From Halocatena halophila (GTDB lineage: Archaea; Halobacteriota; Halobacteria; Halobacteriales; Haloarculaceae): DNA of 64,000 nucleotides. The translations under genes and the position numbers were made by a program. Below the pieces are notes generated by a model. It ran no database searches. It was not told where the DNA came from and saw only the letters and a program-made list of their open reading frames with translations. Numbering within the stretch: position 1 is the first letter of the stretch; each line of letters starts with the position of its first letter. Below are positions 8,510-17,314 of this stretch, one piece after another. The stretch is taken from the NCBI GenBank assembly GCA_027563145.1, contig CP071307.1, forward strand, positions 248,001-312,000. Reading direction: 5' to 3'.

Positions 8510-9497
8510 CGGATGTCACCTCCCCATCAGTTGTGCTGGCGTGACGTGCCTGCAACCGGACGTTGAACACGCTGTCCATTCCCTGTGAGAATAACACGAG
8601 CCCGAACGACATCAAAAAGATCGTCGCCATCGGAAACAAAAGATAGTGAAGCCGGTCGGGTCGCGTGAGCGCGTGGTTTTGATACGCCATATTCATCATC
8701 ACACCCCAGTTGAACGTCGTAAACGGGAGCACACCGATGAAATACAACCCCACCGACTCGAAGATGATTCGACGCGAGGAGAGCGCCGAATTGATCGTAA
8801 TGTATGGCATCAGCTGCCCGAGCAGATCGCGACGAAGGATCGTCAGCGTGGACAACCCCATGATCTTCGAGGCCTCCACGTATGCTTCCTCACGAATGCT
8901 CAGCACCTGGGATCTGACGGTCCGTGCAAGCCCCGGCCAGTTGTCGAGGCCGAGCAACACGCCAACCATATACGGGTTTTCCGGCTCAAAGATCGCGAGC
9001 AACACGATCACGAGCGGCAATCCCGGAATCGTGATGATGACATCGGTGATCGACATCAACACCGTATCCACTAGCGTGTCCCGCATGAAACCCGAGAGCA
9101 ACCCTACGAGCGCCGCAAGTCCGACGCTCACCATCGCTCCAGCAAAGATCATCTTCAGCATGGCCGGCGTCGCGTGGACGAGCAGTGCGCCGATCGGCTG
9201 GCCGACCGTATCCGTTCCCAGAATGTATTCGAGGTTCTGAAACGGCGGCGCGTTCCGTGGTGCAACGTCGCTGTACGGTCGTTCGACGACTACGACGCCC
9301 ACCGTTCCAACCACGAGATAGCAACCCAGTATGATGGTCCCGATAAGCGCTCGCCAGTCGTTGATCGCTACGCGCGCTGGCGCAAGTACTGAGAGATCGA
9401 GCCACCGACGCAGCCGCTCAGCTCGTGGAACGGGGTCGTACTCATCCGACGATTCGAACAGTTCCTCAAGATCGACCGCATCGTCTCGGCTACTCAT
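8502..9497 (-). CDS. ABC transporter permease, DppC/OppC type
   Basis: 331 aa from the ATG at 9497, which overlaps the stop of the upstream permease gene; an upstream start at 9536 would add 13 residues inside that gene. An N-terminal cytoplasmic segment precedes a first membrane helix at about 45-65. The BPD_transp_1 domain follows, with the EAA-like loop YVEASKIMGLS that contacts the ATPases. The periplasm-side motif GTDTVGQPIGALLVHATPAML is typical of the family. Inner-membrane partner of the preceding permease. Confidence 0.9.
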   Translation of the reverse strand: MSSRDDAVDLEELFESSDEYDPVPRAERLRRWLDLSVLAPARVAINDWRALIGTIILGCYLVVGTVGVVVVERPYSDVAPRNAPPFQNLEYILGTDTVGQPIGALLVHATPAMLKMIFAGAMVSVGLAALVGLLSGFMRDTLVDTVLMSITDVIITIPGLPLVIVLLAIFEPENPYMVGVLLGLDNWPGLARTVRSQVLSIREEAYVEASKIMGLSTLTILRRDLLGQLMPYITINSALSSRRIIFESVGLYFIGVLPFTTFNWGVMMNMAYQNHALTRPDRLHYLLFPMATIFLMSFGLVLFSQGMDSVFNVRLQARHASTTDGEVTSDE

Positions 9498-10512
9498 CGC
9501 TACCTCCAGCAGAGATTCGTGGATCGACGAATCCATAGGTCACATCGGCGATGAAGATGCCGATCACGGTGACCGTCGTGAAGATGATGAGCGAGCCCAT
9601 CAACAGCGGATAATCCTGTGTCTGTATCGCATTGTACATCAGCAGTCCCACACCGGGATATGTGAAGATCTGCTCGACGATTACCGCACTGCTGAACACG
9701 CCCGCAATGCCAATCATGAACTGCGTGTACATCGGCAGGATGGCATTTCGACCCACGTACTGCGTCGCAATTCGAGAGCGTCGCAGTCCGCGAAGTGTGG
9801 CCACACGGAGATAATCTTCGCCAAGTACGCGAACCGCGTTGCCACGCATCGTCAGCGCACCGCCCAGACCCAGCATGCTCATCGAGACCACGGGTAAAAC
9901 CGCATGCCAGATGATGCTCTGCATGAACGTGACGTTAAAGCCCGCCGCAACGTTGGAACCGACCCGCCCACCGTATGGGAAAAACTCGTTTTGAATCGCG
10001 AGAACGTAGATCAACAACAGCCCAACGATGTAGTACGGCACCGAGTTCAGGCCGATAATGATACTCGAACTGACAGAGTCGAACCGTGATTTTTCCGTAT
10101 ACGCCATCACCGATCCGATCAGAATGCTCAGCGAATAGCCGATCGTGAGTGCGTACACGCTGATGAACATCGACCATGGCACCCGTTCGAAGATGAGCTC
10201 TGTCACCGGCTTGTTCTCGTATATCGACGTTCCCAGACTTCCCTCAATGACGATCTGATGAATATACTGATAGTACTGGACGTGCAGCGGTTCATCTGGC
10301 TGGATGTTCGTGTACATCGACACCATCCGATTCAACCGCTCCAGATCGACCGTCCCACTGCCGGAAGCTGCCTGCTGTGAGAGAATCACGTTCTTGAGCG
10401 ATTCTGCAGGGCTGCCCGGCATTGCATGATAGAGCACGAACGAGAGGGTAATCGTCGCCGCCAGGGTTAGCACGGCCTGGCCGAATCGTTTGATGAAGTA
10501 GTTCCAGTTCAT
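9490..10512 (-). CDS. ABC transporter permease, DppB/OppB type
   Basis: 340 aa from the ATG at 10512 (MNWNYFIKRFGQ); the longer frame adds 13 polar residues. First helix at about 10-30 ending in YHAMPGSPAE, the DppB hallmark, then the external loop and five more helices. The cytoplasmic loop LGEDYLRVATLRGL is the EAA motif. It follows the substrate-binding protein gene by 58 bp and overlaps the second permease gene. Confidence 0.9.
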   Translation of the reverse strand: MNWNYFIKRFGQAVLTLAATITLSFVLYHAMPGSPAESLKNVILSQQAASGSGTVDLERLNRMVSMYTNIQPDEPLHVQYYQYIHQIVIEGSLGTSIYENKPVTELIFERVPWSMFISVYALTIGYSLSILIGSVMAYTEKSRFDSVSSSIIIGLNSVPYYIVGLLLIYVLAIQNEFFPYGGRVGSNVAAGFNVTFMQSIIWHAVLPVVSMSMLGLGGALTMRGNAVRVLGEDYLRVATLRGLRRSRIATQYVGRNAILPMYTQFMIGIAGVFSSAVIVEQIFTYPGVGLLMYNAIQTQDYPLLMGSLIIFTTVTVIGIFIADVTYGFVDPRISAGGSDE

Positions 10513-10570
10513 GGGTGTGCAATGATCTCCGTTCGGGTACAGACCGGCCACCGAGGCGAACGCTCGCGTG

Positions 10571-12367
10571 CTACTGTGTGATCCATCCTCGCATCCACGC
10601 GTGTTGACCGGGGTTGTTGGCGTCCATCTTCTTCTCGCCCGATCCGTCCGGGAAGCTGAAGTTCGCCACGTCGCCCCAGTAGCCGCTGTTTTCCTGCATG
10701 TAGACGATCGCGGGCAGATCGTAGTTGAACCACTGGACGAGCGTTTTCGTCCGCTCTGTCACCTGTTCTTTCGAAGTCGAAACCGGAAGCTGGTTCATGA
10801 GTTCGGCCGGCTTGATCGTGGTCCCGCCTCCAGAAACTTGCTTGTCGCCGACCGTGTTCGGAATGGTGGTTTCGAAGGGCACACCGGTTGGGCCAGTTTC
10901 GTTCCCACTGTCAGGGTCCCCAGCCAGCACACCGTAGAAGTCGTTCGAGAAGTACGCCGTCGGATGCCACAGCGCCTTGGCGACGTGCCACACCCAGCCC
11001 AGATCGAACTCGTACTCCTGGAGTTTCGTGTAGTAGTTGTCGCCAACGGCGTTGACCTCGGTTTCGATGCCGAACTGCTGGAGCTGATCACGCAACACCT
11101 TCGAGGGCTCTGCCTGTCCGGCGTTGTCCCGTGTGAGAATGGTGAGACTCATCGTCGTCCCGTCGGGGCTCGTCCACGTCCCGTTCTCTTTGGCGTAGTC
11201 AGCCTGCTCCATGTACTCCGTGGCAGTTTTTGAATCGCCAGCCACCGGATAGGAGATGAGCGAATCGACGAACTCCTCGCCGAGATATTTGTCGTGAATC
11301 GACGATCGCAGTCCGGTCTGGACCTGTGTCGGTTCGGCGGTGTAGGCTGCGTCCACGGCAGACTGCGTGATTGCCTCGAGGTCGAGTGCGCTGACCAGAG
11401 CGCGGCGAACCGGCCGCTTTCCAAGATGCTCGTTGGTCCAGTTGAGAATGAACTTCTGTGTGCGAAACCACTGTAGCTCCATCAGATTCTCGATGTTGCC
11501 TGGATACTGGGCAGAGTCTTTAATGTAGCCAAACAGCGTCATGTCGAGTTTGTCGCTGGTGGCGAGCTGATCGGTGGTGTCGCCAACAGGAACGATTCGA
11601 CATTTGTCCACGTCAGTTCGATCGGCATAGGGATGGTCCTCAAACTTCGAAACGATCGTTTCGGAGGCGCTGAATGATTCGACCTCGTAGAGTCCGTTGC
11701 CGAGTCCCTCCTCAACGAACGTTTCCATCGAAATCGTCTTCTTCAACAGCTCTTCGGTGATCGATTCGCGTTCGTCCTCCCCCGAGGCGTCCTGATACCG
11801 GGTGAGATACTCCTCAAAGATCCACCGCGGCGTGTTGACGCCCATATCGATGAGACTCGCACGCATCAGCGTGGGAGTAACAGCCTCTTTGAAGGTGTGT
11901 GTGACCGTATACTCGTCGACCAGCTCGTGATTCTCGTAGTTCGAGGCCTCCGGGTCCTGGAGGCGGTCGATTTCCACCCCGATATAGTAGTCCTTTGCCG
12001 TGAGGTCCTTGCCGTTCCAGTAGGTCCAGTCCTGTGGGAACGTCACCGTGAGCTGGTTGCCGTCAACCGAAATATCCTCGAGAAAATCCGATTTGATCGT
12101 GCCATCCGAGTACGCCGTCGCAAGCCCCGTCCAGAAGAGCGTACTGTAGGTGTGGCCGAAGTTCGACTGATTCCATCGATTGAACTGTATCTCCGTAGGA
12201 GCCCGTCCCCCGACGAAATCCAGCTGGGTTTCACCGTCACCACTTCCACCGGAGGATGTGCCCTGGTTTTGCTGGTTGTTCAGACATCCTGCAAAGCCAG
12301 TGACAACTAACCCGGCACTCGTACCCAAGAACGCACGCCGATCCCAGAGTGTACTGTCGTTGTTCAT
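10571..12367 (-). CDS. Family-5 ABC substrate-binding lipoprotein, cluster 1
   Basis: 598 aa. Twin-arginine signal (RRAFLG) followed by a hydrophobic stretch and lipobox GFAGC, so it is exported folded and lipid-anchored outside the cell. Family-5 (DppA/OppA-like) body with the conserved ALWHPTAYFSNDFYG segment. First gene of the five-component transporter operon. Its closest relative in the window is the binding protein at 17315; many segments in the last 130 residues are nearly identical. Likely ligand: an oligosaccharide. Confidence 0.93.
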   Translation of the reverse strand: MNNDSTLWDRRAFLGTSAGLVVTGFAGCLNNQQNQGTSSGGSGDGETQLDFVGGRAPTEIQFNRWNQSNFGHTYSTLFWTGLATAYSDGTIKSDFLEDISVDGNQLTVTFPQDWTYWNGKDLTAKDYYIGVEIDRLQDPEASNYENHELVDEYTVTHTFKEAVTPTLMRASLIDMGVNTPRWIFEEYLTRYQDASGEDERESITEELLKKTISMETFVEEGLGNGLYEVESFSASETIVSKFEDHPYADRTDVDKCRIVPVGDTTDQLATSDKLDMTLFGYIKDSAQYPGNIENLMELQWFRTQKFILNWTNEHLGKRPVRRALVSALDLEAITQSAVDAAYTAEPTQVQTGLRSSIHDKYLGEEFVDSLISYPVAGDSKTATEYMEQADYAKENGTWTSPDGTTMSLTILTRDNAGQAEPSKVLRDQLQQFGIETEVNAVGDNYYTKLQEYEFDLGWVWHVAKALWHPTAYFSNDFYGVLAGDPDSGNETGPTGVPFETTIPNTVGDKQVSGGGTTIKPAELMNQLPVSTSKEQVTERTKTLVQWFNYDLPAIVYMQENSGYWGDVANFSFPDGSGEKKMDANNPGQHAWMRGWITQ

Positions 12368-12396
12368 ACCGCTATGGCATATGGTATCACTGACTG

Positions 12397-12405
12397 TATA
12401 TATAT
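12397..12405 (-). promoter_or_regulatory. TATA box of ABC cluster 1
   Basis: TATATATAT 30 bp upstream of the binding-protein ATG, strong match to an archaeal TATA box for the transporter operon. Confidence 0.6.
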
Positions 12406-12482
12406 CTATTGTTCAGTTCTAGCCAGCTACTATTCATCACGAATGATGGTATCGGTCTCGAAATGGTGCGAGTCGTCATCGT

Positions 12483-12710
12483 TTACTGGTTTTCAAGTCG
12501 CGCACACCGGACCATCAGCCAGCTTGTCACACAGAACACGCCACCGAACGTGACGAGCTGGACCACGGCAACGACGTACGTTCCACTGGTCGGCGACACG
12601 TAACGCAACGAAACGCCCAACAGTATAATCGAGAGCACGGCAACCATCGCCAGTATCCGAAACTGCGTTCGGTAGGTGCACACCACATCAAGAAAGCCTT
12701 CATCTGTCAT
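12483..12710 (-). CDS. Small two-helix membrane protein, second family
   Basis: 75 aa from the ATG at 12710 (MTDEGFLDVVC); in-frame ATGs at 12731 and 12737 are alternatives. Two hydrophobic segments at about residues 18-37 and 44-66. It resembles the 78-aa product at 46780 in ABC cluster 2, sharing the pattern C-x3-(A/T)QxR, then two helices and a WLMVRCARLE / TLIACARYE ending. It sits directly upstream of the cluster 1 binding-protein gene on the same strand. Function unknown. Confidence 0.6.
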   Translation of the reverse strand: MTDEGFLDVVCTYRTQFRILAMVAVLSIILLGVSLRYVSPTSGTYVVAVVQLVTFGGVFCVTSWLMVRCARLENQ

Positions 12711-12762
12711 GGTACGACGTATCGATCCCATCCTCATCAACCGTTCGACCACAGCGCGTCTT

Positions 12763-14454
12763 TCAGCCCTCCATTCTGGCGAACTCGTCCCAGTTGTCTT
12801 CGAATTCTCGAGTGTCCAGCGTTGCCTGTGGTCGGTCAACGATGTACGCAACTGTGAGTGGCTCACCGGGATCTGTTCGCCACTCGAAGACGAGATCCCA
12901 CCGTTCGGCCGTTGGGTCCCACTCGAAATACGCATCCCAGGCGAAGGCCGCGTTCGGTCCCTCGGTCACCGCCTCACGAAGCTTGAGCGTGACACCCCTG
13001 TGTGGGGAGACACCGGGCACCCGTGCCGGTAAGTCGGTGTTCGGCGTGAGCGTTACAGTTCCACGGGCCTCACCATCACCGACGTTGTCAGTGATAACCG
13101 AGCTCGGCGAGCCAACAGCGATCGGTGTGACAGTGCCACCAGCGCGAACGTCGTTGTGCACGTACTGGTTCGAAAACGCGGTCGGGCCCGTCTCCCGAAT
13201 CGCGTACGTCTGTGTTCGATCGCTCCCCGATCGGTCGTCAAGCAGACGGACGTTGGCGACAGTGATGTTGGCAGTTGGGAGCGTATATTCGAACTGATCA
13301 GTGGGATAGCCGTGTATCCTAATGGCCTCTCCGTTGCAGTTTTTGATCACGCCACCATTGATGACGACGTTGAACGATGTCGAGACGAATATTCCGGAGT
13401 CTTCGGCACCGACAATGTTGACATCGCCGATCGACGTGTTTCTCGCGGTAAGCAACATCACCCCTTTCATGCCGCCACGACTCACTATCTGTCTAACGGA
13501 GACGTTGTTACAAAAATTTGCCAGCCGGAACGTTGGATAACCTGCTGGTCCACCAGGATTCCGCCCGATCACGCTGTTGACGGTCGCATCAGTTGTCTGG
13601 TTCAACAGGACGGCACAGCCACCGATCTCTTTTGCGAGGACGTCTCCAATCTGGAGCCGATCGACGCCATACGTCTCGACAGCGTGGTGGCCACCGTGTT
13701 CGAGATACACCGACGAAAGCTGGACGTCAGTACAGCGCCGTGGCGTGCCAATATCGTAACCATTGTCGATGCGAATCCCGTCGTTGGTGTCGGCTCCGGG
13801 ATCGTACAGCACGGTCAGCTCACCGAGTCGAACGTTCGAACACCGCTGGATTCGGAGTGCCATCCACGGCCCACCAGTAACGGTGAGACGTGGGATCTCG
13901 ACGTGTTCGGCGTCCGTTGCAGTTGCCACGATCACATTCGAATGGTCGCCGTCTTCGAACTCACAGGAGATCGGTGCTGCACCGTCGAGTCGAGTGTAAC
14001 TCGGCAGCTCAATGCTTCGGAACGGTCCATCCGTGTACGGAACCCTTCCTGGTGAAACGATCGAAACGGTCTCCATCCACGTCCGATCAGGCGTGAGACT
14101 GTCGACTGCGGCCTGCGTGACCGAAAGAACGTCCGAGCCGCTCGTGACGTGTTCGTCTCGACCATCGGCGTGAAAGACACCATCTGCGTCCTTCCAGACC
14201 ACGACATCGGTTGCACGAGCCGGCGTATGAACGTGCTCGACATCGATCGAGCCGAGATTCGCCAGTCTGTGATGCTGTGCGTCCACATCCTGATTCCACG
14301 GACGCACACCTCCAGATTTCTGCGACGTGCTCTCACCAGCTGTCGTTCGACTCGCAAGCAGTGGTGTGCCACCAGCGAGTGCGAACAGTTCCAGTGCCGT
14401 CCGACGCGTGAGGCCCGAACGCTCGTTCTCAGTATGGCTGTCAGAATCTGCCAT
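12763..14454 (-). CDS. Tat-exported right-handed beta-helix protein
   Basis: 563 aa from the ATG at 14454; longer frames upstream lack a signal peptide. The signal is twin-arginine (LTRRTALELFALAGG) without a lipobox Cys. The body consists of short beta-strand repeats with N/D-rich turns (NVSVRQIVSRGG, NTSIGDVNIVGAEDSG, NVVINGGVIKNCNG), as in pectate lyase, polygalacturonase or polysaccharide-binding beta helices. A C-terminal beta-rich domain follows from about residue 440. Catalytic residues cannot be placed with confidence. The gene is divergent from the GH78 rhamnosidase, so it may be a secreted lyase or hydrolase of the same glycan. Confidence 0.75.
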   Translation of the reverse strand: MADSDSHTENERSGLTRRTALELFALAGGTPLLASRTTAGESTSQKSGGVRPWNQDVDAQHHRLANLGSIDVEHVHTPARATDVVVWKDADGVFHADGRDEHVTSGSDVLSVTQAAVDSLTPDRTWMETVSIVSPGRVPYTDGPFRSIELPSYTRLDGAAPISCEFEDGDHSNVIVATATDAEHVEIPRLTVTGGPWMALRIQRCSNVRLGELTVLYDPGADTNDGIRIDNGYDIGTPRRCTDVQLSSVYLEHGGHHAVETYGVDRLQIGDVLAKEIGGCAVLLNQTTDATVNSVIGRNPGGPAGYPTFRLANFCNNVSVRQIVSRGGMKGVMLLTARNTSIGDVNIVGAEDSGIFVSTSFNVVINGGVIKNCNGEAIRIHGYPTDQFEYTLPTANITVANVRLLDDRSGSDRTQTYAIRETGPTAFSNQYVHNDVRAGGTVTPIAVGSPSSVITDNVGDGEARGTVTLTPNTDLPARVPGVSPHRGVTLKLREAVTEGPNAAFAWDAYFEWDPTAERWDLVFEWRTDPGEPLTVAYIVDRPQATLDTREFEDNWDEFARMEG

Positions 14455-14592
14455 ACCACCGTCTGATCGTACCCAGAGAAATATATTTCGTTTGTGCCCT
14501 TTTGATCCAGCCGAACGGTCGTATTTGTGTCCGATCAGTTTCTGGGATGTGGCCACTCTACGAGCAGATTCAGGGCTTCCTGTATGAGTCAC

Positions 14593-14598
14593 ATTTAA
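14593..14598 (+). promoter_or_regulatory. TATA-like box for GH78 gene
   Basis: ATTTAA 28 bp ahead of the ATG at 14626, leaderless spacing. Confidence 0.5.
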
Positions 14599-14625
14599 GG
14601 AACTACGCTCGAATCCACGATATCG

Positions 14626-17313
14626 ATGACCGCACCCACTGGACTCACCACAGATTTTTCCCGAAATCCGATCGGCGTCGACACCCAACAGCTCACATTT
14701 CGGTGGCGAATGGACACCGACAGACGCGGTGCGAAACAGGTGGCTGCCCGCGTGCGCCTCGGCCGGTCGGTCGGCAAGCTGACCGACGACGAGACAGTCC
14801 TCTGGGACACTGGAAAACTATCGACCGATCGACCGGCGGTGTCCTACGACGGCCCCACGCTGGATCCGGGCGAGCGATATCACTGGACAGTTCGCATCTG
14901 GGATGAAACGGGAACCGAAAGCGCATGGAGCGAGCCAGGGTTTCTCGAGCCGGGTCCGTCGTCGCCGGCTGACTGGGAGGCCACCTGGATTCACCGACCA
15001 TTCGCGGAGGAAAACAGCGAAGGACAGTTTTCGTATTTTCGTCGATCGATCACCATTGAGGAGCCTGTCGAACGGGCACGTGCGTACATCACCGCCTGCC
15101 ACCAGTACGAGCTATCGATCAACGGAACGGAAATCGATCGCGGGCCGGCCTATTCCTATCCCGACCATCAGTACTACCGAACCGTCGATATCACGGAATC
15201 ACTCACACCCGGCGAAAACGTCATCGGCATCCGCCACACCTGGAACGGTGCCGGGCAGGGTAGACCGGAAGGCAAACCGGGCGTCCTCTGTCAGCTCGAA
15301 GTTCGGTGTGTCGACGACAGCGAACACCAGGTCGTGACCGACAGCGATTGGGCAACTCTTGTGGCACCCTGGCGCGGGACACCAGACCGGAACGGCGAGA
15401 TCGCAGAGCCGGTCGAAGTGATCGACGGTCGTGATGAACCGGTGGGCTGGAACGAGCCGGGATTCGACGCCACAGCGTGGCCTCGAGCAGAACCGATCGG
15501 CCGCCACCCGCAGTCGCCGTGGACGAGCCTCCATCCACAGCTGACCGAAATCGAGCACAACAACGTAGAGCCGACCGAATTGCGATGGCTCGATGACGAA
15601 ACGCTCGTCGTCGACTTCGGGAAACTCTACGCCGGCGTTCCGGTGGTGTTGTTCGAAGACGGAACGGCCGGCCATCGTGTGGAGATGCATGCCGGCAACC
15701 GCCTTGAAGCCGACGGCTCGGTCGCAACCACCGAGGGAACGCAATGGACCGACATGGGCTACGGCTACATCCAGCGCGACGGCGACCAGCGATTCCAACC
15801 GTTCAACTACCTTGGATTTCGCTATCTTCAGATCGACGTGCCTGGAGAACACCTGGTCCGTGAGCAGCTCTGGCTCCGTGCGCGACACACCCACATTCCT
15901 GATGAGCGAGCCGGTCGGATCGAAACGTCAAACGAGACCATCAACGAGATCGTCGAATTAGCCAGACACTCGGCGCTGTATGCGAGCCAGGAAGGATTCA
16001 TCGACACTCCAACCAGGGAGAAAGGCCAGTTCCTCCAGGATGGGGCCAACATCTCCTCGGTGACGACGCGTGCGTTCAACGAACGCCAGCTGACTCGCCG
16101 CGCAATCGAGGAGTTCGTCCGCTCACACTATCGATACTGGGAGCCAGAGGGACGCGTGAACGCGATCTATCCGAACGGCGACGGCAAGCGAGACATTCCA
16201 GAGTTCACTGTTGGATTTCCGGCGTGGCTCTGGGCGTTCTATCGCGTGAGCGACGACAGGGACCTACTCAAGCTAGCCTATCCTGTGGTTCGAGCGATCG
16301 GCAGCTATATCGCCAGACACATCGATCCCGAAACGGGACTCATCACGGAACTGTCCGGAGGTGCGGGTGGCCCCTACGAGAACGGCATCGTCGACTGGCC
16401 ACCAGAGATGCGCTATGGCTACGACCGCGACTGGCCGGTCCGGACGACGGTGAACATCCTCTGTGTGAATTCACTCCGGCGGATCGAATCGATCGCAGCC
16501 GCGCTGGATCGGCCAGCCCACGAACGACGGTCAGTTCGTACCCGGCGACGACAACTCGAGACGGCGATCGTCGATCGACTGTTCGATGGCGAACTGTTCG
16601 TCGATGGTTGTGACGGCGAGCAAATCAGTGCGCACCGCTCACAACACGCAAATGCGCTTGCGCTCGCAGTTGGGCTCGTTCCGGCAGAGGATACCGACGT
16701 AGTTGCCGACTACGTCGAGACACAGGACATTCGGATGGGGCCAATGATGGTCCACTGGCTGCTCGATGCGCTCGGAAATCGACCCGATACGCTCGTCGAT
16801 CTGCTCACCGATCGATCGAACGATGGCTGGGCGGCCATCATCGAGGAGGGCGGAACGTTCACCTGGGAGAGCTGGCACTGCTATAACGAAGAGCTACCCG
16901 CAAACGAGCGTACCAATCGCAGCGAATCCCATGCCATGGGGGCAACCGTCTACACTGCGATTCAACAGCAGTTGCTCGGCATTCGAATCACCGCTCCCAG
17001 GGCACTGACAATCGAGGTGCCGGCTGGTGGCCTCGAACGAGCAAGCGGTCGGGTGCCAACCGGCTGTGGTCCCCTCACCTGTGCCTACGAACGCCACTCT
17101 GGAGGGGTCACCGTCACGGTGACGGTCCCATGGAACACCACTGTCACCCTGACAATTCCAGCCGCTGTCGATGCCCCGCTAACGATCGATAATCAACGGT
17201 TCGAAGCGGACGATAGCATCACGACGGTCGATGGTGTCGTTGAGAGTCGACACACCGACGGCCGAGTCGAGTTCAAGCTCTGTGCCGGGACGTACACTGT
17301 CTCGGTCGACTGA
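14626..17313 (+). CDS. GH78 alpha-L-rhamnosidase
   Basis: 895 aa. Should release terminal L-rhamnose from glycans. N-terminal beta-sandwich domains start with FSRNPIGVDTQQLTFRWRM, followed by an (alpha/alpha)6 barrel. The DTPTREKGQF motif places Asp460, Glu465 and Asp472 at the same spacing as catalytic-site residues Asp567, Glu572 and Asp579 described for Bacillus sp. GL1 RhaB. The later TFTWESW segment supplies Glu748, equivalent to its Glu841. No signal peptide, so probably intracellular and fed by the ABC importers. Flanked by two minus-strand genes; it has its own promoter. Confidence 0.92.
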   Translation: MTAPTGLTTDFSRNPIGVDTQQLTFRWRMDTDRRGAKQVAARVRLGRSVGKLTDDETVLWDTGKLSTDRPAVSYDGPTLDPGERYHWTVRIWDETGTESAWSEPGFLEPGPSSPADWEATWIHRPFAEENSEGQFSYFRRSITIEEPVERARAYITACHQYELSINGTEIDRGPAYSYPDHQYYRTVDITESLTPGENVIGIRHTWNGAGQGRPEGKPGVLCQLEVRCVDDSEHQVVTDSDWATLVAPWRGTPDRNGEIAEPVEVIDGRDEPVGWNEPGFDATAWPRAEPIGRHPQSPWTSLHPQLTEIEHNNVEPTELRWLDDETLVVDFGKLYAGVPVVLFEDGTAGHRVEMHAGNRLEADGSVATTEGTQWTDMGYGYIQRDGDQRFQPFNYLGFRYLQIDVPGEHLVREQLWLRARHTHIPDERAGRIETSNETINEIVELARHSALYASQEGFIDTPTREKGQFLQDGANISSVTTRAFNERQLTRRAIEEFVRSHYRYWEPEGRVNAIYPNGDGKRDIPEFTVGFPAWLWAFYRVSDDRDLLKLAYPVVRAIGSYIARHIDPETGLITELSGGAGGPYENGIVDWPPEMRYGYDRDWPVRTTVNILCVNSLRRIESIAAALDRPAHERRSVRTRRRQLETAIVDRLFDGELFVDGCDGEQISAHRSQHANALALAVGLVPAEDTDVVADYVETQDIRMGPMMVHWLLDALGNRPDTLVDLLTDRSNDGWAAIIEEGGTFTWESWHCYNEELPANERTNRSESHAMGATVYTAIQQQLLGIRITAPRALTIEVPAGGLERASGRVPTGCGPLTCAYERHSGGVTVTVTVPWNTTVTLTIPAAVDAPLTIDNQRFEADDSITTVDGVVESRHTDGRVEFKLCAGTYTVSVD

Positions 17314-17314
17314 G

